Assembly (NCBI GenBank): GCA_029817715.1 | Contig: JARUPY010000474.1 | Span: 62,001 to 126,000 of the forward strand | Direction of reading: 5' to 3' | Origin: Melastoma dodecandrum | Taxonomy: Eukaryota; Streptophyta; Magnoliopsida; Myrtales; Melastomataceae | DNA: 64,000 nucleotides | Shown here: positions 25,541 to 36,731 of the stretch, one piece after another | Position numbering within the stretch: position 1 is the stretch's first letter | Layout of the letters: each line of letters begins with the position of its first letter | Position numbers and translations under genes: made by a program | Notes under the pieces: model-generated | What the model was told of the DNA's origin: nothing | The model's database searches: none | The model's input: only the letters and a program-made list of their open reading frames with translations

Positions 25541-28423
25541 CGAGTAATCACACGTGTGGCGACAAATGGAAATTTGTGGAGCTTGAAGAAAAGCCGACTG
25601 GGAGTGTCACATTTGGAGATGCTTCGAAAATTCAGATTGAAGGCAAATGTACCATTTTGATTCGGTTAAATGATGGTACTCATAAGTTTATCTCCGATGT
25701 GTATTATGTCCCTAGATTGAAGAGAAATATTTTGAGTTTGGGGCAACTCATGGAAAGGGACTACGATATTTTGATGAAGGATCGTAGTCTTTGGCTACGG
25801 GAGGGGAGCGTTATCCTAATTGCGAAAGTGACGATGCCGAAGAATAGGATGTTTTCGCTCCCTATACAAACCGAGGAATCGAATTGCTTGCAAGTATGTG
25901 TTAAGGATCCAGCGTGGTGTTGACATATGAGGATGGGACATCTTAATTTTGGTGGCTTGAAAATGATGTCCGAGAAGAAGCTAGTGAAGGGGGTGCCTTT
26001 AATCGATCATCCGGATCAACTTTGTGAAGCGTGTCTTCTCGGCAAACATGCAACAAAAAGCTTTCCGAAAGAAGCAACGTCAAGAGCGACGAAGCCGCTC
26101 GAATTAATTCATGCCGATGTTTGTGGTCCGATCAAGCCATTGTCTTATGGTAAAAGCAATTATTTTTTACTTTTCATTGACGATTTTAGCCGGAAGACTT
26201 GGGTTTATTTCTTGAAAGAAAAATCTGAGTGTTTTGCTGTTTTTAAGAATTTTAAGGCTTTGATCGAGAGGGAGAGTGGTTATGGTAATCGGGCGTTGAG
26301 AACCGATAGAGGGGGAGAGTTTATTTCTGGTGTTTTTAACCGCTTTTGTGAAGAACATGATATTAGGCGCTTCCTCACAGTTCCAAGATCACCGCAACAA
26401 AACGGAGTGGCTGAAAGAAAGAATCGGACCATTCTCAATATGACGCAGAGCATCATGAAAAGTAAAAATATGCCTAAGGATTTTTGGGCAGAAGCAGTGG
26501 TTTGTGCGGTGTATCTCATCAATAGTTGTCCAACAAAAAGCGTGAAATATCAAACACCCATTGAAGCATGGAGCGGAAAGAAGCCGGATGTATCTCACTT
26601 AAGGATTTTTGGGAGTATTGCTTACAAGCATGTGCCGGAGCAAGAGAGAACAAAACTTGACGATAGAAGCGAGAAGTTTGTATTCATCGGCTATGACGGA
26701 AAGTCAAAAGGGGTACAAGCTCTACAATCCTATCAACGGAAAGATTGTTGTGAGTCGGGATGTGTAGTTTGATGAAAATACTTCTTGGAATTGGCATGCA
26801 CGAGAAGATGTCGTCGACGGATCTTTTTCATTCTTCGATGAGGAAATTTAAGGAGAAGAAACATGCCAGCCCGTCGTTCCTCCATCAACATCCACATCAA
26901 ATTGAAGCTCTATTGAAGGATCACGAAGGATGGGAACTACTCAAGATCTTTATGAGAACACAGAGGTAATCGATGATGTCTTATGTTTTGTCCTTTGAGT
27001 TTTGAAGAAGCTAGTAAAGAGAAGAAATGGAGACAAGCCATGAACGAGGAGATTCAAGCCATTAAAAGGAACAACACGTGGGAACTTGCTTATCTTCCCA
27101 CGGGTCAAAAGTCAATTGGTGTGAAGTGGATATTCAAGGAGAAAAAGAATGTCGAAGGTGTCGTGGAAAAATATAAAGCGAGACTTGTTGCCAAGGGCCG
27201 CGGTATGTGCAACGACATGGAGTAGACTATGATGAGGTATTTGCTCCGGTTGCTCGTTTAGAAACAATCAAATTTTTTGATTCGTTTGCGGCACAAAGAA
27301 ACTGGAGAATATTTTAATTGGATGTAAAGTCAGCGTTTCTTAACGGTTTCCCTGAGAAAGATGTCTTTGTGGAGCAATTGAAAGGTTATGTGGTGAAAGG
27401 ACAAGAAGAAAAGGTTTTGAAGTTGAAGAGGGATTTGTACGGACTCAAGCAAGCACATCGAGCATGGTATAGTCGGATTGATGCCTATTTTTAGGAGAAA
27501 GGTTTTGCGAGATGTCCTCATGAGTATGCACTTTATGTGAAGATGGATAAAAATGGAGATTGTTTGTTCGTATTCCTCTACGTGGACGATCTTATTTTTA
27601 CAAGAAATAATCCGAGCATCATTGAAGATTTCAAGAATGATATGGCCCGAGAATTCGATATGCAGATATTGGCCAAATGTCATTTTACCTTGGATTAGAA
27701 GTGCGTCAATCGGATGATGGAATTTTTGTTGGTCAACAAGCATATGTGAAGGAGGTTCCTGACAGATTCAATATGTCGGATTGCAAACCAGTGTCTACCC
27801 CAATGGAGGTCGGAGCTAAATTGAGCAAGAACGAAGAAGGTGAAAAGGTCAATCCGACACTATTCAAAAGTCTCGTGGGATGTCTAAGGTATTTGACATG
27901 TACTTGGCCAGATATTCTTTTTAGTGTGAGGATTGTTAGTCGATTAATGAAGCTGCCCACAACGAAACACGTGAAGGCGGCGAAGAGGATTTTGAGGTAC
28001 TTGAAAGGTACTATTGATTTCGGATTGTTTTATTCATCGTCCAAGGAATTTCAACTTGTTGGATATTACGACGGTGATTTTGCCGGAGATATAGATGATC
28101 GGAAAAGTACAACTGGATTTGTGTTCTTTATGGGGTCTAATGCGATTTCGTGGAGTTCGAAGAAACAGACGATCGTCACGTTATCTTCCTGTGAATATGA
28201 ATATGTCGCAATTACGGTATGCGCTTGTCACGCAATCTGGCTAAGGAGAATGTTGAAGGAGATAGGCTTGATATAGAATGAAGTAACCACAATCTTTGTC
28301 GACAATAAATCTACTCAAGCATTGGCGAAGAATCCTGTTCTTCATGATCGAAGTAAACACATCGATACACGCTATCACTTCATCCGAGAGAGTGTTACAA
28401 AAAAGGAAATCAAGCTTGAATAA
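25541..28423 (+). pseudogene. Copia pol (protease, integrase, RT, RNase H), broken
   Basis: Pieces in shifting frames cover all pol domains. The pre-integrase and HHCC region is at 25576-26080 (HMRMGHLNFGG ... CEACLLGKHA), with a stop at 25921. The integrase core is at 26100-26700 and its D, D, E residues are visible (HADVCGP, RTDRGGEF, NGVAERKNR). Reverse transcriptase is at 26985-27680 (LDVKSAFLNG and YVDDLIFT), with stops at 27315 and 27492. RNase H is at 27677-28423 (DNKSTQALAKNPV, SKHIDTRYHFIRE), with stops at 28274 and 28421. Frameshifts occur near 25560, 26700, 27200 and 27680. Confidence 0.9.
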
Positions 28424-28528
28424 GTGAAGTATGCTAATCAAGTTGCATATATTTTTATGAAGCCTCTTGAAGTGGATGTTTTCAGAAAGATGAGGAGCCT
28501 GCTTGGAGTCGTGAAGAAAATTAATTTT

Positions 28529-28537
28529 AAGGGAGAG
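28529..28537 (+). other. polypurine tract of the Copia element
   Basis: AAGGGAGAG immediately precedes the TGTTGAAAAT start of the right LTR, the position where plus-strand DNA synthesis is primed in LTR retrotransposons. Confidence 0.8.
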
Positions 28538-28885
28538 TGTTGAAAATAAAATTGATTATGTCGCCTGGAAGTCCAAGAGTCGCCTGGAAGTCCAAGAGTC
28601 GAAAGTCCAAGAGTCGCCAGGAAGTCCAAGAGTTGCCTGGAAGTCTAATTGTCTTCTGAAGGAGCGAAGCTGTCAAGCGAAGCGACAACCCCGGGCGAAC
28701 GAACCTGAACAGTCATATGAGAATTTCGAGAAGTTTAAGAGTCTTTTCTCCTTTGTTATATATAGTCTAGTTGTATGGAAGAAAAGGCGAGAGACAAACA
28801 AGAGAGTCTTTCCCCCTTCTTAAAAATTATCAGTTTGTGAGTTAGAGAGTTGTGTTCGTCGCTTCGCCCACCAATGTTTCCAACA
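28538..28885 (+). repeat. 3' LTR of the Copia element
   Basis: 348 bp, TG...CA, the partner of 24159-24525. It is shorter by exactly one 19-bp unit of the internal tandem array. In the last 150 or so bases I count roughly ten substitutions against the left LTR, so the insertion is not recent. Confidence 0.92.
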
Positions 28886-28941
28886 GAGTTCTGGTAAGAC
28901 AAATCCCCAAATGATAGGATTCGACCACCTCGTAATGCTCT

Positions 28942-30014
28942 TCAAATGAAACTATCGATTGTATCCTCATAATGCTCCTCTCTAGAGATTAGTTCATCAC
29001 GTTCCTTCTCTAGTTCATCCAACTCTCGCTTCACTTCCTCTAGCTCTACGTCCGTGGCGCGAACCTCATCATGCTTCCTTGCAATTCGCTCGTTCAATCT
29101 TTCAATGACGGGAGTTAGGCTCTTCTTCTCATAAACCTTTTGAAGCTGTTAAGTATGTGGATGGTTTAGCTGAACGTAATGGTGATACTCGTGGATTTGC
29201 AAGGTGACCGTTGCAGAATACATAAATTAGTGAGAGAGGGGGTTTGTGTTTTACCTTGGAAAGAATACAGTTGATATGATAAGTCCACCTCTCCACCTCT
29301 GTGGGCATTGTAGGCACACGTATACACCTAGCCGGCTATCTCTCCTCTTCTCATAACCATCGCAATAGTATTCCCCAGTATCGTCTTCGACATAGGATTC
29401 ATGCAGGGTCAACGGATGCCAATGAACCTCACTTTCCACCACTCGTGGAACTTCCCTACACTTCTCATGAAGATTGAAGTTGCATCGGACACAATGGAGA
29501 AAAGATGAATCGGTGACAGTGCTGCAGCGGTTGCATTCCCAGCCTCGTCCAAATATAGAAGCTCATGCTCATGGAGATATTGTTTCCGGAAAGGAAGACG
29601 AGCGGCACATCTAGAATGAAGTAAGAATGGGCAAGATTCACAGGAGAAGTGGAACCCGACGATTGTTTTGCAACAAGCTCTGCAGAGTGGTAGCTTGTCG
29701 TCAGCCTCACCGTGAAGAGTAACCTGATGATCTTGGTGATGGGGGTGAGTCATCGTGGACTGGATGCTGGAACATCGCTCGTGAAGTAGGAATTCACAAT
29801 GCCTCTCGCTGCACATATATGTCGGGCCACTTAACTCATCCTCACAGTAACAGCAATAATCAGAGCGAGATTTAGTTTTGTGATAGATGACGAGCAGCGG
29901 ATGTTCATGCCAAGATTGAGGACTCATACCTTCCTTGCGATAGGCAATGGTCTGGAGGGCACACCGAACATGCACCAAGAAAGCACATGAAGTGCAATGG
30001 TAATGCAACTCACC
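28942..30014 (-). pseudogene. DC1 (C1-like zinc finger) protein with C-terminal coiled coil, frameshifted
   Basis: Plant DC1 proteins carry repeated Cys/His zinc modules, often linked to stress signalling. Minus-strand reading from 30014 gives GELHYHCTSCAFLVHVRCAL, YCCYCEDELSGPTYMC, HCEFLLHERC, CRACCKTIVGFHFSCESC and PFLLHSRC, so several modules are intact. Near 29538-29540 the frame shifts by one base within a G run, then ECNRCS, LHCVRCNFNLHEKC continue. At 29284-29299 an 8-bp direct duplication shifts the frame again. Removing it in thought restores a C-x2-C...H-x2-C module. One module also reads CDGY where the family has Cys. A donor at about 29264 joins an exon at 28942-29145 encoding a charged coiled coil (ELEEVKRELDELEKERDELI). 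The 5' part is missing: the reading meets an LTR at about 30020. Confidence 0.75.
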
Positions 30015-30027
30015 CTTTAAGTAATTT

Positions 30028-30578
30028 TGATGAAATCACACAATCACATAAACAAAAAGAAAAGAACGAAAGACTGAATCGATTATGCGGGTTTACGGTC
30101 ACCGAGAAAGATTAAGGAAAAGAAAACATACCCGTATTTGCCACGCCATGCCGTAAACCTGAAGAAAGAAACTTGACTCCTCTCGATGGTGAAGGCCAAA
30201 GAGAACTTACGAAAGGGTGATTAACCAAGATACAGGAAACTCCATATATATACGTTTTCCTTATGAAAAGTCAGTTTTGTCATTTGATAAATACAAAGTC
30301 TGAAGGACAGGGGAAGGGACCTAGCCATAAATAACTATAATTTGTATAACCTATGGTCATATCCATCAATATAAAATACCCTACACCTAGCCATAAACCA
30401 CTTCAATAAACGAGATGTGCATATCCCAATAACTTTAGTGATTACGATACTTTAGTGGGATTTCATGCACTATCTTATGTCAAAGCCCATTTTATAAAAT
30501 ATACTTTAACAAAATAAAAAAAAAATGTAATGTAAAACTATACAATTAATGACAATCCAAATAAGAAAAATTCCAACA
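30028..30578 (-). repeat. 3' LTR of a second Copia remnant
   Basis: On the minus strand, the purine-rich AAGTGGGAGA is followed by TGTTGGAATTTTT at 30578, the usual polypurine-tract/LTR junction of plant Copia elements. The LTR would run to about 30028 (ending ...TTTCATCA). The lower boundary is a guess from the CA terminus, and no target duplication was found. A short ATG reading at 30132-30149 with a good donor could act as a chimeric first exon of the DC1 gene; this is speculation. Confidence 0.55.
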
Positions 30579-31440
30579 TTCTCCCACTTGGCCAACATTA
30601 ATTGTATCCGAAAAATATTTTAGAAAATGGCTCAGGCTATAAAACCTGTATGGCCCTATAAAGACAACATCTCGATCAACTCCGACCAACTAAATTACCC
30701 AGCGTCGAACTATGACCGTCAGAGCATCACTCAATGATACAAGACAACCGTAATCACAACATCAACCCGTCACGAGTCAATGTGACGATGTAGCCTAAAT
30801 TGCATCCCTTACGTGATTAAATTTGATGCTACTTCAGTCGGTCCTAATATTTCTGTAACATTATGCCCATAATGAGCCGGAAAGACTTTTGAGCAAATGA
30901 TGCTCCCTTATACGTCTCATAAACTTTTAATGCGCGCAAACTTTACGGTGCTTTATCAGAGACAAACTTTAGTGACAATACCTTCCTACTCGAAACTAAG
31001 TACCAAGTCTCAAGATTTTTTTTAATAATTGTCATGTGTACAAGATATAAAAGTAACTGCATGCATGCCAAAATATGTAATGTCGACAAAAGATACTCAA
31101 TATCCAACAAAACATCTAAAGTTCATAAAATGTCGGATACAACTAAAGAATATCATAAAAATTCCACTAACTAAAAATATCAACAACTCTAAGACACCCA
31201 TGTCTACAACATGTTTCTTAAAAGTTACGAGCCTAAGTCCTTTAGTTAGTGAATATGCTAACATTAACTCCATACCGATGTTTAACAACAATATCGCCTT
31301 GCTTTACTCTCGAACCTTGAGATACTTAATCTCCATATGCTTAGAACCACCTGTAGTTCGGTTGTTCTTGGAGTAGAACACCGCGGTACTGTTATCACGA
31401 TAAATCACTTTAATTTTTAGGAAAACTTTAATTTTTTAGT
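30579..31440 (-). mobile_element. Copia remnant, RNase H C-terminus and 3' untranslated part
   Basis: Minus-strand translation around 31400-31100 gives AVFYSKNNRTTGGSKHMEIK and ELMLAYSLTKGLRLVTFKKH. These match the end of Copia RNase H (SKHIDIKY ... ADPLTKG ... FKEHV) with stops and a frameshift. The remaining 500 bases up to the purine tract are non-coding. No upstream pol or left LTR was found, so the element is truncated. Confidence 0.7.
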
Positions 31441-32189
31441 TAGCATTTAATTTCCTTGTTTGTACGGCATATAATATATATGTGGAGTTTTGTTATTGTT
31501 ATAAGAACAAATTGTTCGAAATTTTAAGATAACTCCATTGTCAAACAAAGATCGTCTTTCAACAATCTTTCTTCATTTGGTGGGTTTCAAGTGATTTTTA
31601 TGACTCGAGTGCGTAAATTAATGGCGTATATATATCCTCTAGGTTGTCCTTCGCTCTCATCTTCGTCGACCTCGATATATCTGTATTCTTCTATAATAAC
31701 GGCGAATATGTGGTAGTTTATCTCAACTTTATCCCCTCACCTTATTCCAGTCCGTGTTTATTATATTCTCCGTTCTCGTTCACCATCCATAACACCTTTC
31801 CGAACAAACCCACTACCCTTTCCGCCTCATCCCCATATCAAGTATTGTCTTCAATTTTTTGCAATTCGGAATATTATTTCCATGATCATCTCGTTGGCCC
31901 GATTTTGAAAAAGAAGAATTCAGCAAAGAAAATCCAAGATACATGGGAGTGATTCAAAATCATTGCACGAACGAATGATGAAGAAATGTACGCTCCCTGA
32001 TAGTGCTTTTATTTGGTCGGGGTGTAAATTAGGATGAGATTTGATGTTATCGTCTCTGGAATTTCATATTAGATTTGCTACGTGTTTCTAAACATTGAAT
32101 GATTAGGTATAAATGGCAAGTACAGTAAAAAGCAGTCTACTTTTCACTAATTTCTTTCCGGGCTTTTCCATACCTAAACATTTGCATAA
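31441..32189. other. intergenic, nothing recognised
   Basis: A/T-rich sequence without gene or repeat signatures. A TATATATG run lies near 31474-31483. Confidence 0.35.
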
Positions 32190-32198
32190 TATACTTTT

Positions 32199-32785
32199 GG
32201 CAAAATATACGTTTATAGCCTCAACTTTAAGCCAACTTTCTATTTTGTCATTAACTTAGTTTGTTATATAATTTTGTCACCAACTTTTGTTTTTATTTCT
32301 ATTTTGGCCAATCATGAATTTCTTCTAGCGAAAGCCAAACAAGGCCTTAATATAGTTTAACATGTGTCCTATAATAGTGGAGTTTTGACATCTCATTCAT
32401 TCGTCTCATAATCCACTTTATCCGTAATAGTCGTCCCCTAATAAAACATCATCCGACATTCATCGATTTTTCATATTTTTTGACAACATCAGCAACTATC
32501 GTTAACTTCGGCTTCCAATTCACTTGATTTGTTCATCAAAATTTTATAATAAAAAAACAAATGAAAGATTTCAATATTATTTCCTATTTTCTAAAATCTT
32601 TTTTCGTTTTAGTTGATAAATAAAAATTGTCTATTAAGGCCTTGTTTGGCTTTCGTTAGAAGAAATTCATGATTGGCCAAAATTAAAATAAAAACAAAAG
32701 TTGGTGACAAAATTATATAACAAACTAAGTTAATGACAAAACAGAAAGTTGGTTCAAAGTTGAAGCCATAAATTGATATTTTGCG
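32199..32785. mobile_element. 587-bp MITE with long terminal inverted repeats, copy 1
   Basis: The left arm (32199 to about 32355) and right arm (about 32636 to 32785) are inverted copies of roughly 150 bases. Each can be read as GCAAAATAT...TTTATGGC(C/T)TCAACTTT inward to the AAGGCCTTGTTTGGCTTTCG core. The flanks TATACTTTT (32190-32198) and TATATTTTT (32786-32794) match in 8 of 9 positions. A 9-bp duplication, G-starting long inverted repeats and no coding capacity suggest a Mutator-superfamily MITE. The same family recurs at 40008-40594. Confidence 0.85.
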
Positions 32786-32794
32786 TATATTTTT

Positions 32795-33409
32795 TCAGAA
32801 ACCCTAATTCAATGAATTATCCACTCTAAGTAACACTACTTAAAAAGAAAAATTAAATCAAAACATAATGTATAATTTCAAGACCATGTGCCATAATCCA
32901 GTCCCAGCCCGCTTGATATTAATCGTTTGGCCGAGATTATTAATGGGTATCTCCAACAAAATGTCTTTAAAAAAATGATAATTTTAATTTTATTTAGATG
33001 TGTTTAGAAAGAGTGTGTAAGATAATAATGGAATAAACTAAATGTAAGATATTAAAATAGGTTAGGTTTAAATTTTGTGTTTCGTGTATATCCGACCAAG
33101 CTGGTCCTGAAGATCTCCGCGTTAAGGAAATGACCAAACTACCCTCGGAAAACACGCACGTTTTCCAATCTCACCCCTTCTTCCCCTCGAGTCCGGTCAT
33201 CCTTCCGGGACGTCGACACTGCCTTTTATGCTCCCTCCTCCTCCTTCCCCCACCCCACCCCACCCCCCGCGGCGGCCGTCGAAACCCTAACCGCCATCCA
33301 ACACCGACACCGGTTTCGCTGGAACAGGTCGATGCCTTGGCTGTCTCTGCCCTACGCTTTCCCTCCGGTTGATGTCCTCCCCGTCACCAACTTTCATGTC
33401 TAGCGCTAG
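32795..33409. other. upstream region of SKIP8
   Basis: Interval between the MITE and the F-box gene. A C/T-rich leader-like stretch occupies 33160-33400, probably the 5' UTR. The MITE ends about 620 bases upstream of the ATG and so lies in the promoter-proximal region. Confidence 0.4.
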
Positions 33410-36400
33410 ATGGAAACGGCTTCCTCTCTGCTCTCCTTCTCTTCTCATCCCTACCTCATAGTCTCCGTGTTCTTCACCATCCTTCTCTTGGCTTCCCTCT
33501 TCGTCTTCGTGGTCTCCGCTTCCTCTTCCAAACCCAGGCCCTCTGTCTCCGACGGCTGCTGTACCGGCGACACTGCAGATTCTTGCTCAGATCCTCCCCC
33601 TTCCGATTCTTCCATGGCGATTGGTGGCACCGTTGCGGCTTCAACGGTGGAGAGAAACGCCGGAGCGTCGATGATGGAGCAGCTCGTGCCCGAAATCACG
33701 ACTCACGCTCTTAGTTACCTGGATTACACGAGCTTGTGTAGGTTGTCCATGACGAATTCCTTGATGCGCAAGGCCGCCAATGACGATAACGCTTGGAAGG
33801 TCTTGTATCACAAGGTCTGTTCCTATTTTTTTTTCTCTGGTTGTTAGGGTTTTAATTAATTATGACGCCCCAATGTGTTAGTAGGATTTTAGACTTCTAG
33901 AAGAGGCTTGTGGAATTATGAATGCGATTTATTTAGGTTCCAACATTTTGCCGATAGATATAGTTTTAGAACTCTTGGGGCTCAGAATGCCAAGCGCTTC
34001 TTTGGTGTTTGAAATAATAGGAGCTTATATTTATGCCTTAACCAATTGGTTTAGTTCTTTAAATTGTGGACCTTGGTGTGGTTTTCATGTGTATTTTAAG
34101 TCAGTGACATTTTGTTCAGGGCGCTGAAGTTTAATTGAGTGTGTAGCATTTCATTGTATGGCCTGTTCTGCAGCATCAAATGGTGGTACTTTTTTTATGA
34201 TTGTCGCAGTTGTGGCTCAGTTTTTACGTTGGAGCTTTTCTGGAACCAAGTAACTAACCCCTAAACCAATCCCGGTCGAACGGATTAAGAGTATTATCTT
34301 ATATAATTTTGGAACATTGATTCCCAAAGCTGCCTCCATTGGTTAGGGAGGATTGGGGAATACCTTGTTATCATTTCTACCTGTATGCTTCCATTGGTTT
34401 TGGCTGTACTTCTGTTGAAATCATTAGATGCTGCTCAAGGGTGAACGTTTCTTTCTTGAAGTGGTTCAATTGTGGAAGCTGAAATGTTTTGATTCTGGAG
34501 TTATAGGAAACCTCCATGCATTGTTTGCTTCTCTCTGCACGCTATATTTTTTTCATTTAAGTTGTTTATCTTTCTGTTATTGCCTGTTGATTGGGAAAGC
34601 ATCTCGCATGAGGTCGTACTTGGTTATACAACTTCCTGGCCAAATTGCCTTCTTTTCGCACCTGCAAAAGCTGAAGCTGTAGATGTTTTTAAAGGAGTAC
34701 TTGATATATCATATCATTTGGGTGGCCTATGGAAAGAATCCATTTTAGTTACTGACGATGCTGCCCTTCATCATTGTTGTCTAAACTCTAAACAACATTG
34801 TGGGTGCTCAAATATGTTAGCGCATGACACGGTTCAAAACAGATGGACAAAACCTCTGATGTGGCACTCTTTTTTTTGTCTTCAATTTGATATTTGGATT
34901 TTATGTCTTACTAAAAAAATTAAATTTACAATTGCTATGTGAGGAATGAAATAATTGGATAAGAACTGTCTGAAATTATCTGGATATTGTGTAATTGCAT
35001 CCGATGAAAACTTGGAAGGATCCTCCGCTGTGGATTTCCTTATTCCAAAAAAGAGCTGAGTGACCTCGGAAACATCTTTAGAAGCCTTGAGACTGGATTT
35101 CATTTATATTAAGTATATTGCAAAGATGTTACTCTTATGCATTCAGCCACTACATATGTGCATGGTTGTATCATTTATAGTGTCTTCAACTCTAGAACAT
35201 CTTCGAAATCTAAATTTTATGTCTAATAGTAGAAACAATAAGTGCATGTTTGATTGTGCCACTGTCTCTGTGCACTGCCATAGATAATACCCATTATCTA
35301 CCTGCTCTGGTTTGGCTCTTCTGAAGTGTACTTTTAGGTGTGATATGATATATCTAAAGTTAATTTTAGATTGAGGTGGAAATGTATTCGTGCTTTACAG
35401 CAGTTGAAGATGTTTGTTATACTGGTGTCGTAATTTTTCGCCTCTTGTTGGTACATTTCATTTATTGATTTTTCTGGCGGTCACATGTTTCTTTCCTTTT
35501 CTCCCTTTTCTGTATCTTCAAACTGTGGCTTGTTAAATTTGATTTTCTGAGAATGTTTTCTTATTTGATATTCGTCATGTCACTGAATAGCTGTGTTTCT
35601 CTTTCTCACTTGAGCTGAAGTGCCGTCTTCCTGGACGGAATTCTGTGTAGGATTTCACTCTCGAGCAAGGCAGGGTGACACCAGTAAATGGTTGGAAGGC
35701 CTACTATGCAGCCACAAGGGCTGTTGTGAATGTCAATTCAGAATTCTTTGACATCATAAGAGAGCGATCACTTCAAGCAATGAGCCGCCTTTGGTTTAAT
35801 GCTGATTATGTGAAGTGTTTTCATGCTTCGGGAGAATTCTTTTCCGGGTATGGTTTCTTGGCTTGGATTGAAGATTAACATTAATTGTAGTTGTGCCAAG
35901 GTAAGTAGACTAAAATCTAGCTTTATCTAACTTCTAAGTTTATCAAATATGAATCCTCAATTTTGTTTGCGAATAGCAATGGAAGTGGTAAAATGTTGAT
36001 ATGAATTAATCCTGGTATCTCTACTTAATGAAATTGGAACTATTTAACTCCTCTGGCAAGGTTATTAGTGATATAAATGACTGAATTTTCTCATCCTCAA
36101 TTCAACATTGTCGTTGGTGGAGGAAGGAGTACTTGGTTTGACTGAGGCAATGTTTTTGGCTTAAGGATTTACTATTGAACTTAATGAACAAATAAATGGT
36201 CCTCTCTTTTGTCACATCCTATATCTATACTGGGGAATTCTGGAGAAAATTTTGGCCTGCAGTTTGGAGTTGCCTCTTTAAATATGTTTCAGTGCCATCG
36301 TGCCATATGTCGGATGCGTTACTTTATTGATTCAGGTTTCGATGTTACTCCAGTGTCCCCTTGTTTGACGTAGAACCTGCTTATCTGAGCATGAAGTTTG

Positions 36401-36731
36401 ATTCCTGTTTTTTCACTCACGTTGGGGCGGCTTCCTAATGTTTAAGACAGTGGGATCTCTTTGTTACAGGTATAATGCAGTGATACAGAGTTGGCAGCTC
36501 GCATTTAATTGGGATCAAGGGGTTGACTTTCTGGTTCGGGATGTCCGAGTTCGAGTAATGACGGACATAGCTTGGGTTACAATGAAAACTTTTGTGGGTA
36601 ACATGGATGCTGGACCATTTAATGTGACTAACGTCTTCGAGTTCCACAACGGGAGGTGGTACATGGTACATCATCACAACTCAGTGATGTTCAATGACGG
36701 AGAGATGGGACAGCTAAATGTGCATGGGTAA
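33410..36731 (+). CDS. SKIP8: F-box protein SKIP8-like
   Basis: A substrate-recognition candidate for SCF ubiquitin ligases (SKP1-interacting partner 8). Exons: 33410-33814, 35651-35847 and 36470-36731; 287 residues. The protein starts METASSLLSF and has one hydrophobic helix at about residues 15-37 (LIVSVFFTILLLASLFVFVV), then a low-complexity acidic/serine linker. The F-box is at about 89-135 (VPEITTHALSYLDYTSLCRL ... NDDNAWKVLYHK). The rest is a SnoaL/NTF2-like domain (SRLWFNADYVKCFHASGEF ... FEFHNGRWYMVHHHNSVM). The F-box lies in exon 1 and the NTF2-like domain in exons 2 and 3. Intron 1 is 1.8 kb with no inserted element recognised. The gene is intact and followed by the WAT1 and KELP genes on the same strand. 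Confidence 0.92.

Larger units (their letters stand above)
24159..28885 (+). mobile_element. complete but inactive Copia LTR retrotransposon
   Basis: A 4.7-kb element bounded by two LTRs (24159-24525 and 28538-28885). A primer-binding site lies just inside the left LTR, a purine tract (AAGGGAGAG, 28529-28537) just before the right one, and gag-pol lies between. Domain order is gag, protease, integrase, reverse transcriptase, RNase H, which defines Copia. The flanks GCGTT (24154-24158) and GAGTT (28886-28890) look like a 5-bp target duplication with one change. The left LTR start has mutated from TG to TC. At least eight premature stops and several frameshifts kill the coding region. It lies between the chitinase gene and the broken DC1 gene, 57 bases from the DC1 stop. 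Confidence 0.93.

Noticed and set aside
31029..31376. Plus-strand 115-codon frame
   Set aside because: The minus strand of the same DNA encodes Copia RNase H remnants, which explains the sequence better.
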